Under the pieces are notes generated by a model, which saw only the letters and a list, made by a program, of their open reading frames with translations, had not been told where the DNA came from and made no database searches. Below are positions 23,269 through 28,594 of a stretch of 28,594 nt of DNA, piece by piece (positions within the stretch are counted from its first letter, which is position 1; each line of letters opens with the position of its first letter). The position numbers were made by a program, and so were the translations under genes. The DNA is from an uncultured Oscillospiraceae bacterium (GTDB lineage: Bacteria; Bacillota; Clostridia; Oscillospirales; Acutalibacteraceae): NCBI GenBank assembly GCA_900539845.1, contig UQDP01000023.1, positions 1-28,594 of the forward strand, in the 5' to 3' direction.

Positions 23269-24207
23269 TTATTCGTCTCTGTTTTCTACTTCGATCTTTC
23301 CGAATTTGGTAAAATCTTTGGGCAAAGCGGCTTTCTTCTGAGGTGCTCTGTCATTTGAGTAACCTCTTCTGCCGCCGGAACGGAATTTTGCGCCGCCGGT
23401 GGGCTGAAGCACGACTTTTCTGTCCTGACCCATGCCGACAGACATAGATTCAACACCGTCTATCTCCTGAACGGTGGTGTGAATGATACGTCTCTCGTAC
23501 GGATTCATCGGCTCAAACGTGTATCTTCTGCCTGTTCTTGCCACAAATTCTGCCTGCTTGCGGGCAAGTCTCTTAAGAGTCTCCATTCTCTTTTCACGGT
23601 AATTGCCCACGTTAATGGCAACTCTTACATATTTTCCGCTCAGCTTTTTGACCGCCAGACCTGTAAGATACTGAAGCGAGTCAAGCGTTTCACCGCGTCT
23701 GCCGATGATGATTCCGTAATCATCACACTCAACGGTAAGCTCAAGCACACCGTTATCTACCTTGCCGCTGATCTGAGCGTTTTCAATCTTAAGCCCCTTG
23801 AGCATCTGCTGAAGATAGGCAACAGCGGCGTTGATATCAACGTCTTTTTCAGTAATAACATCCTGCGCTTTTTCAGCGGTGTGCGCCGTCTCTGCCGGAG
23901 CTGCCGCACGAGCCGGCTTCTGCTCCTTCTTTGCCGCAGGCCTGTCTGCCTTTGGCTGAGGCCTTTCTTTTTTCGGCTGGGGTTTCTTTTCCTTTTTCCC
24001 ATCGTCATAAGAAACCTTTACCTCGGCGTCACTTCCTCCGAAAAGCCCGAGTATCTTCTTTTTAGGAAGGGCAATGACCTCCTCGTGAAATTCCGAAGAA
24101 TCGGGAGCCTTGACGCCTGCCTGCGCAAGAACTGCTTTCAGTCCGCTGACCGCAGCTTTCGCAGCCTCCTCCCTTGTCTTACCCTTTCCGGTAAATTCGT
24201 ATATCAT
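23269..24207 (-). CDS. jag: RNA-binding protein Jag (KhpB)
   Basis: An RNA-binding protein of the KhpA/KhpB pair, linked in streptococci to cell elongation. It has 312 residues with three domains. The Jag-N domain (1-67) contains KKKILGLFG (49-57). A KH domain has its loop GIIIGRRGETL (165-175). An R3H domain (about 205-270) carries NPYERRIIH (235-243). The linker (about 70-118) is a low-complexity K/P/A/Q stretch. A Gly/Arg-rich segment follows the R3H domain (270-290), which may add RNA contacts. GGAGG precedes the ATG, 33 bp after yidC. Confidence 0.95.
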   Translation of the reverse strand: MIYEFTGKGKTREEAAKAAVSGLKAVLAQAGVKAPDSSEFHEEVIALPKKKILGLFGGSDAEVKVSYDDGKKEKKPQPKKERPQPKADRPAAKKEQKPARAAAPAETAHTAEKAQDVITEKDVDINAAVAYLQQMLKGLKIENAQISGKVDNGVLELTVECDDYGIIIGRRGETLDSLQYLTGLAVKKLSGKYVRVAINVGNYREKRMETLKRLARKQAEFVARTGRRYTFEPMNPYERRIIHTTVQEIDGVESMSVGMGQDRKVVLQPTGGAKFRSGGRRGYSNDRAPQKKAALPKDFTKFGKIEVENRDE

Positions 24208-24240
24208 TATAATCCTCCGTCTGCCGTTTATTCGAACGGC

Positions 24241-25236
24241 TTACGCTTTCGTTTTCTTTAAATTCTCTTCCCTTGAACGGCGATAGATCGTGTTCTCTAT
24301 CATAAGCTTTGCCTGGCTCTTTCTGGGCGGGAAGAATTTTGCAATGAACAGTTGCTGAAGCATTGCCACAACATTTGAGATGATCCAGTAAAAACCTACT
24401 GCGGCAGGCACCTGGAACGCAATGTAAAGAGAGAAAAACGGCATGATAAGCATCATGATGATCATGCTTGCGCCCTGCTGTGCTGCGGCAGGATTCGTCT
24501 TTCTCTGAATCAGCATGGAAATCACTGTTGAACCGAGTGAGGTCAGCAGTGAAAAGATCGGTATAAGCACGATCACGCCGTCTTTCCAGTGCGGGATCGC
24601 CGTCATGTCAAGACCGCCAAGATACATTCCGGCTCTGAAGGAGTCGATGTCGGCAATTCGCTCAGGCGTGAACAGTTCAGGGAACTGAGACGCAAGCTGA
24701 TCTCCGTACGCCGCCCAGTTTTCAAGAATTCCGAGCTGAAGATAATTGCCCGAATAGTTTACGCTTTCAAGAAAAGCAGTCAGCGGCTCCGCGTAATCTT
24801 TGATATTGCTGATGCCAATGATATAGGAAAGCGGATAATAGATGATACCAACGATGCCCATCAGGAACACAAGCTGGAATATCATCGGTCCGCAGCCCAT
24901 ATTCATAGGGTTGTGACCCTCTCTTGCATAAAGATCCTGCATTTCCTCGTTGAGCTTAGCTCTGTCCTTCGGATCGGGATATTTTTTCTGTATCTTCTGA
25001 ATTTTCGGCGCAAGCCTTGAGGTCTTGGCAGTTGTTTTTTGCTGATGGATGTTTACAGGCAGCAGTATAAGACGGGTAACTACCGTAAATAGGATTATGG
25101 CAATAAAGTATTCATTGCTGAGTATGGAAAGAAAGAAATCCATACAGCGCCCAAACAGCCAATACAAGGGTTTGAATATGCCTGAGCCGTCCGCAGCCAT
25201 GGCAAGCTGTATCGGGTTCACTAAAAAATCAACCAT
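24241..25236 (-). CDS. yidC: membrane protein insertase YidC (OxaA)
   Basis: Inserts and folds membrane proteins, alone or with SecYEG. It has 331 residues with the five-helix core of Gram-positive YidC: helices near 26-60, 115-140, 220-245 and 258-295. The essential arginine is R61 in VVTRLILLPVN. The cytosolic hairpin (about 66-105) is charged. No lipobox cysteine is present at the N-terminus, unlike SpoIIIJ. A longer external loop (about 145-215) than usual lies between the second and third core helices. The start overlaps the yidD stop (TAATG). Confidence 0.95.
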   Translation of the reverse strand: MVDFLVNPIQLAMAADGSGIFKPLYWLFGRCMDFFLSILSNEYFIAIILFTVVTRLILLPVNIHQQKTTAKTSRLAPKIQKIQKKYPDPKDRAKLNEEMQDLYAREGHNPMNMGCGPMIFQLVFLMGIVGIIYYPLSYIIGISNIKDYAEPLTAFLESVNYSGNYLQLGILENWAAYGDQLASQFPELFTPERIADIDSFRAGMYLGGLDMTAIPHWKDGVIVLIPIFSLLTSLGSTVISMLIQRKTNPAAAQQGASMIIMMLIMPFFSLYIAFQVPAAVGFYWIISNVVAMLQQLFIAKFFPPRKSQAKLMIENTIYRRSREENLKKTKA

Positions 25237-25487
25237 TAGTTTTCCTCATTTTTATTCTTTTTCGGTGGAACGGGGTCGTATCCGCCCTTAAAAAAGGGAT
25301 TGCATCTCAGTATACGCCTTGCGGCAAGCAGACTCCCTTTAAAAACGCCGTGCATTTCTATCGCCTCTATGGCGTACTGGGAGCAGGTGGGGTAATATCT
25401 GCACGCGCCGTGCGAAAATCTGGGACTGATCGTGAGCTGATATGTTTTTATAAGAAATATCAGCGCCTTTTTGATTAAACCTTTCAT
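25236..25487 (-). CDS. yidD: membrane protein insertion efficiency factor YidD
   Basis: An 83-residue protein. The start is the ATG at 25487, which overlaps the rnpA stop as ATGA. The N-terminus is an amphipathic basic helix for the inner leaflet. [11 protein letters not shown] (29-39) and RCNPF..GGYDPVP (61-74) are the family signature. It assists insertion together with YidC, the next gene. Confidence 0.95.
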   Translation of the reverse strand: MKGLIKKALIFLIKTYQLTISPRFSHGACRYYPTCSQYAIEAIEMHGVFKGSLLAARRILRCNPFFKGGYDPVPPKKNKNEEN

Positions 25488-25816
25488 CTTATAACACCAA
25501 GTGAAACAAGCTGTTTTTCCATATCCGCCAGCACTGCCTGCATCTTGACTCGGCAAGTGCTGCTGCGCGCAACAAAAACGATATCCCATCTGCCTGAAAC
25601 GCGCCCGGCAAGCTCGGCGTATGCCGCCCGGATAACGCGCCTTGCGCGGTTTCGCTGCACTGCGCCGCCGATTTTTTTGCTGCTGGTTATGCCGACTCTG
25701 ATACCGGCGCCCCTGCTTTTCATAACATAAGTAACAAGATTGGCAGACGCGCTGCTTTTGCCTCTGTAATACAGACGGCGGAAATCCTTGTTTTGATTTA
25801 AGGCTATGATCTTCAC
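25484..25816 (-). CDS. rnpA: ribonuclease P protein component
   Basis: The protein subunit of RNase P, which helps the catalytic RNA bind and cleave pre-tRNA leaders. It has 110 residues. The RNR motif lies in [14 protein letters not shown] (53-66), with an upstream FRRLYYRGK segment. The start is GTG at 25816-25814 with AAGGGA upstream. It sits 36 bp after rpmH and overlaps yidD. Confidence 0.95.
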   Translation of the reverse strand: MKIIALNQNKDFRRLYYRGKSSASANLVTYVMKSRGAGIRVGITSSKKIGGAVQRNRARRVIRAAYAELAGRVSGRWDIVFVARSSTCRVKMQAVLADMEKQLVSLGVIR

Positions 25817-25852
25817 AACACCATTCCCTTGAAACAGCTTAGACCCTTTTCA

Positions 25853-25987
25853 TTAATAGGAAAGCTGTTTTCTGCCCTTGGCGCGGCGGCGCGCAAGCAC
25901 CTTTCTGCCGTTTCTTGTGGACATTCTTTTTCTGAAACCATGCTCCATCTTTGCATGTCTCTTTTTCGGCTGAAATGTTCTTTTCAT
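25853..25987 (-). CDS. rpmH: 50S ribosomal protein L34
   Basis: A 44-residue, very basic ribosomal protein. It reads [20 protein letters not shown] at the start, the family signature, and ends [14 protein letters not shown] precedes the ATG. It is first of the operon, below a consensus promoter. Confidence 0.97.
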   Translation of the reverse strand: MKRTFQPKKRHAKMEHGFRKRMSTRNGRKVLARRRAKGRKQLSY

Positions 25988-26086
25988 TTGATTCACTACC
26001 TTTCACAGACTAAACTTGTCTTAATCTTTATATTCTCTGCGCGGTATAGCGCAGGCTGCAAACACTTTTGCACATTAGTGAACAAT

Positions 26087-26116
26087 ATTATATATTAAAA
26101 ATCACAGCGTTGTCAA
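26087..26116 (-). promoter_or_regulatory. sigma-A promoter of the rpmH operon
   Basis: On the minus strand TTGACA (26116-26111) is followed after 18 bp by TATAAT (26092-26087). The leader to rpmH is about 90 nt and contains a 6-bp hairpin (26037-26042 with 26049-26054). Confidence 0.8.
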
Positions 26117-26133
26117 CCATAAAATATTAATTC

Positions 26134-26162
26134 TTGTAATTATTAAAATTATATATTATAAT
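26134..26162 (+). promoter_or_regulatory. putative promoter of the nucleosidase gene
   Basis: TTGTAA (26134-26139), a 17-bp spacer and TATAAT (26157-26162), in an AT-rich stretch. It is divergent from the rpmH promoter with only 17 bp between the two -35 boxes. The leader is about 80 nt. Confidence 0.55.
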
Positions 26163-26249
26163 AACACTATATTTTGTGGTGAAGAGTCCCACCGTCAACA
26201 AGTGTATTGCCTTTTCTAATAAAAATTTTTGTAAAAGGGGTTTTGATCT

Positions 26250-26960
26250 ATGATTGGCATAATAGGCGCTATGGATATTGAAATCCTTGCCGTTCAGAAA
26301 AGAATCGAGGACACTGTTTCGGCAGAGTACGCAGGGTGTTCCTTTGTGTGCGGCCATATAGACGGCGTTATGGTCTGCGCCGCCAGATGTAATCCGGGAA
26401 AGGTCAACGCCGCCGTCTGCACACAGATTATGATAGACAGATTTGATCCCGATCAGATCATAAATATCGGCGTGGGCTGCTCGCTCTCGCCGGATGTCGC
26501 TGTCAAAAACATAGTAATCGCCACCGATGTGTGCCAATACGATATTGATATAACCGCTCTTGGCGAGCCGAAGGGGTATATAAACGGGCTGAATACAATC
26601 AAAATAGCGACAGACCGCAGTATTTCGGAACGGCTTGCAAGGATTGCCATAAATTCGGGTGAAAAGATCCACCGCGGAACGGTTGTGAGCGGCGATACCT
26701 TCATTGCCGATGAAGATCTGAAACACTCGCTTGCAAAAGACTTCGGCGCTGTATGCGGCGAAATGGAGGGCGGAGCAATCGGGCAGACGGCAGCGGCAAA
26801 CGGGGTGCCCTTTGCCGTTCTGCGCTCGGTGAGCGACGGGGGAGATTCGTCCGCCGCCATAGACTACCCCACCTTTAAAAAAATAGCCGCGGAAAAATCC
26901 ACGGCGATCATACTTAAATATATTAAAAGTGAAAAAACACAGCTTGAATTCACTCCGTGA
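26250..26960 (+). CDS. mtnN: 5'-methylthioadenosine/S-adenosylhomocysteine nucleosidase
   Basis: Cleaves adenine from methylthioadenosine and S-adenosylhomocysteine, clearing by-products of SAM use. It has 236 residues. The start MIGIIGAMDIE carries the catalytic-site glutamate E11. E173 in GEMEGGAI and the catalytic D196 in SVSDGGD match the family residues. GGGG lies about 10 bp before the ATG. Its last 11 bp overlap the end of the convergent XRE gene. It lies just beyond rpmH, where dnaA is usual in Firmicutes. Confidence 0.93.
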   Translation: MIGIIGAMDIEILAVQKRIEDTVSAEYAGCSFVCGHIDGVMVCAARCNPGKVNAAVCTQIMIDRFDPDQIINIGVGCSLSPDVAVKNIVIATDVCQYDIDITALGEPKGYINGLNTIKIATDRSISERLARIAINSGEKIHRGTVVSGDTFIADEDLKHSLAKDFGAVCGEMEGGAIGQTAAANGVPFAVLRSVSDGGDSSAAIDYPTFKKIAAEKSTAIILKYIKSEKTQLEFTP

Positions 26961-27591
26961 TAAAGCTGTTCATAATATACTCCTCCGCCTCTTCAATAAG
27001 GCGGTGAAGCACATTGCCGTCCATAGAGTCTATTCCCGTTCGGGATTTGTCTTCAATAAACGCAAACCTAGAATCGAGCACAGCGATTGCCGCGCTTGCA
27101 AGCTCGTGACCCAGATTGTAATCGAGCCTGAACATATCGCTGGGCAGCGCGCCCGCTTTCGCAAGGGTCAGCGCGCCTCTGTAAATGCACAGCATATAGT
27201 AATCGTGAAGATATTTTACAAACGAATTGCCGGAGGATGAGGCGACCGCCATATCTATCAGTATTTTAGTGGACTGGGTAAGAGTGGCGAGCGAAGACCC
27301 GTCCCCCTCTTCGGAGGAGAGCCGCGTGAGATATTCCTCATCAAGCCCGTATCTGCTTTTTGAAACGCCGAGCAGATAATCGGTCGTCACACCGTAATAT
27401 TCGCTGCATTTAATAACAAAATCCAGTCCGCACTCACGTATGCCCTTTTCATAGTGGCTCAAAAGCGCCTGACTGATTCCGAGATCAGCCGCCGCCTTTT
27501 TCTGGCTGCTGCCTCTCTCTTTTCTCAGCTGAGATAATATAGCGGCAAACTTTGAAGTTTTGCCGGAGAATGCTTTTTTACTTTCTGCCAT
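26950..27591 (-). CDS. XRE-family transcriptional regulator
   Basis: The start is the ATG at 27591 because AAAGGGCAG lies upstream; an earlier in-frame start has no such site. The protein has 213 residues. An XRE helix-turn-helix occupies about 16-72 (QKKAAADLGISQALLSHYEK, then VTTDYLLG). The C-terminal part (about 95-213) is helical and matches no domain I know; it may bind a ligand or mediate oligomerisation. The promoter TTTACA/TATAAT (27683-27655) is overlapped by TTGTAA motifs, which suggests autoregulation. It ends tail to tail with mtnN, overlapping by 11 bp. Confidence 0.88.
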   Translation of the reverse strand: MAESKKAFSGKTSKFAAILSQLRKERGSSQKKAAADLGISQALLSHYEKGIRECGLDFVIKCSEYYGVTTDYLLGVSKSRYGLDEEYLTRLSSEEGDGSSLATLTQSTKILIDMAVASSSGNSFVKYLHDYYMLCIYRGALTLAKAGALPSDMFRLDYNLGHELASAAIAVLDSRFAFIEDKSRTGIDSMDGNVLHRLIEEAEEYIMNSFITE

Positions 27592-27654
27592 AAATTTCTG
27601 CCCTTTTCTTTCATTATAATAATCATGTAACAAGCGCAAGTTATACCGTCAGTA

Positions 27655-27683
27655 ATTATACCGCTTGTAATGTGATTTGTAAA
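27655..27683 (-). promoter_or_regulatory. sigma-A promoter of the XRE gene
   Basis: On the minus strand TTTACA (27683-27678) is followed after 17 bp by TATAAT (27660-27655). TTGTAA motifs lie at 27665-27670 and 27677-27682, in the spacer and over the -35. Confidence 0.6.
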
Positions 27684-27747
27684 GGGCAAAACTCATCTGT
27701 AAACATTTTGTAATTTTTCATCATTTTACAACAAATAATTTTTACAA
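27665..27747. promoter_or_regulatory. TTGTAA/TTACAA motif cluster, candidate operator
   Basis: TTGTAA or CTGTAA at 27665, 27677, 27697 and 27708, and its inverse TTACAA at 27726 and 27742, occur within 83 bp between two divergent genes. Sites 27708-27713 and 27726-27731 form an inverted repeat with a 12-bp spacer. They probably bind the XRE protein; the AT-rich setting makes some chance matches likely. Confidence 0.4.
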
Positions 27748-27772
27748 ACATCAATTTTTGGGAGAGAAAAAT

Positions 27773-28402
27773 ATGAAGACTTACACCGTTTATCTTTTTC
27801 GTCACGGAATCACCAAAGGAAATATAAACGCACAGTATATTGGGCATACAGACTATCCGCTTACCACAGATAGTATATCCGCGCTCAGAAACATCAAAGC
27901 AAAATACCACTATCCTCAGGTCGAAGCGGTTTTTTCTTCTCCTCTGAAACGCTGCATTGAATCCGCCGATATTATGTTTCCCAAAAACAACCCGATCGTA
28001 ATCAATGACTTCATCGAATATAATTTCGGTGAATTTGAGGAATGCACGGCAAAAGATCTTGAAAGCAATGAAGATTTCAAAAACTGGATGCGCGGCGGAA
28101 TGGAAGCCAGACCGCCGTACGGCGAAAGCAATGCGGAATTTATACACAGGATCTGCGCCGCTTTTGAAAAAGTTGTTGAAGGGCTTATAAAAACGCAGAC
28201 GCAAACGGCGGCAATCGTCGGCCATGCAGGCGTTCTTATGACGATTCTTTCCTGCTACGGTCTGCCCGAAGCGCCCATGGCACACTGGCAGATGGATCCC
28301 GGCTACGGTTTTAAGCTGAGGATAACCCCGTCTTTATGGATGCAGGCGAATAAGCTTGAGGTGGCGGATATTGCCCCTGCCGGAACAAAGGAAGAACCGT
28401 AA
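27773..28402 (+). CDS. histidine phosphatase family protein
   Basis: A phosphoglycerate-mutase-like phosphatase of 209 residues. The ATG at 27773 has GGGAGAG upstream. RHG at 10-12 carries the phosphorylated H11. R60 in SSPLKRC, E82 in the IEYNFGEFEE segment and H151 in VGHAG complete the active site. The family covers metabolic phosphatases such as alpha-ribazole phosphatase and broad sugar-phosphate phosphatases; the substrate here is unknown. The gene is divergent from the XRE regulator and may be controlled by it. Confidence 0.9.
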   Translation: MKTYTVYLFRHGITKGNINAQYIGHTDYPLTTDSISALRNIKAKYHYPQVEAVFSSPLKRCIESADIMFPKNNPIVINDFIEYNFGEFEECTAKDLESNEDFKNWMRGGMEARPPYGESNAEFIHRICAAFEKVVEGLIKTQTQTAAIVGHAGVLMTILSCYGLPEAPMAHWQMDPGYGFKLRITPSLWMQANKLEVADIAPAGTKEEP

Positions 28403-28463
28403 GATCACGGCTTCGGGCTTTTGGCAAAAGAATCTGAACCGCGCGGAAAATGGATAGATTTGC

Positions 28464-28493
28464 ACAGAGCGATGCTCCTTTGCGCTGTTTTTT
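28464..28493 (+). terminator. probable terminator of the histidine phosphatase gene
   Basis: An imperfect stem (ACAG.GC with GC.CTGT) is followed by TTTTTT. It lies about 65 bp after the stop codon. Confidence 0.5.
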
Positions 28494-28527
28494 ATATCAA
28501 AACCGATCGATAAATACTTATAATCAT

Positions 28528-28594
28528 AACCACCAGTTAAACTGGTGGTTTGCACAGGCCCTGAAAGGGCCGCCTACTGGCTCGCCGACTGAAA
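28528..28594. mobile_element. possible end of an IS200/IS605-type element (partial)
   Basis: Two compact hairpins lie in tandem: a perfect 10-bp stem with loop TAA (28528-28537 with 28541-28550) and a 6-bp GC stem with loop GAA (28557-28562 with 28566-28571). More GC-rich sequence follows. This is not a terminator arrangement, as no T run follows. Tandem subterminal hairpins of this kind mark IS200/IS605 ends. The transposase would lie beyond the window, so the call is tentative. Confidence 0.4.

Noticed and set aside
25829..26098. Plus-strand open frame over rpmH
   Set aside because: Opposite strand of the certain L34 gene and its leader.
26127..26726. Minus-strand open frame of 199 codons over mtnN
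   Set aside because: Antisense to intact nucleosidase motifs, with no ribosome binding site.
27656..28285. Minus-strand open frame of 209 codons over the histidine phosphatase
   Set aside because: Shadow of the + strand gene whose RHG and VGHAG motifs are intact; no start signal.

Overview
The window looks like a low-to-middle GC Firmicutes chromosome, most likely class Clostridia (Oscillospiraceae/Ruminococcaceae type). The evidence is the conserved origin-proximal order on the minus strand: rpmH, rnpA, yidD, yidC, jag, mnmE, mnmG, rsmG, a noc-like gene, parA, parB, serS. Gene style also fits: Shine-Dalgarno starts, sigma-A type promoters and many ATGA overlaps. No RNA gene was recognised. 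The species cannot be fixed from the sequence.

Region 1 (1-4380): a terminator from an upstream gene is followed by a tightly overlapped + strand operon. It encodes an OmpR-type response regulator, a sensor kinase, an eight-span membrane protein and a small two-span membrane protein. A paralogue of the small protein lies convergently on the minus strand. The operon promoter and the paralogue promoter share the same layout: TTAACA-like hexamers at 11-bp period, ending 9 bp before a -10 box. This points to a common binding site, probably for the response regulator. A second small minus-strand membrane gene has a probable frameshift at an A8 run.

Region 2 (4391-12510): a minus-strand GHMP-family sugar kinase (galactokinase/galacturonokinase-like) is divergent from a + strand surface-glycan cluster. 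The cluster has three GT2 glycosyltransferases, UDP-galactopyranose mutase, an ADDD-motif transferase-like protein and a TupA-like ATP-grasp protein. It starts at a consensus promoter and ends in a strong hairpin. It probably builds a galactofuranose-containing glycan; no polymerase or flippase is present in the window.

Region 3 (12511-14838): a ktrB/ktrA-type potassium uptake operon with its own promoter and terminator.

Region 4 (14875-26116): the origin-proximal block. The 457-bp gap between parA and the noc-like gene holds three parS-type palindromes. The noc-like protein has Noc-type DNA-specificity residues but cannot carry the N-terminal membrane helix of Bacillus Noc. dnaA is not beside rpmH, where it usually lies.

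Region 5 (26117-28594): a 5'-methylthioadenosine/S-adenosylhomocysteine nucleosidase is convergent with an XRE regulator. The regulator is divergent from a histidine phosphatase, with a cluster of TTGTAA/TTACAA motifs between them. Two tight hairpins at the right edge resemble the end of an IS200/IS605-type element.
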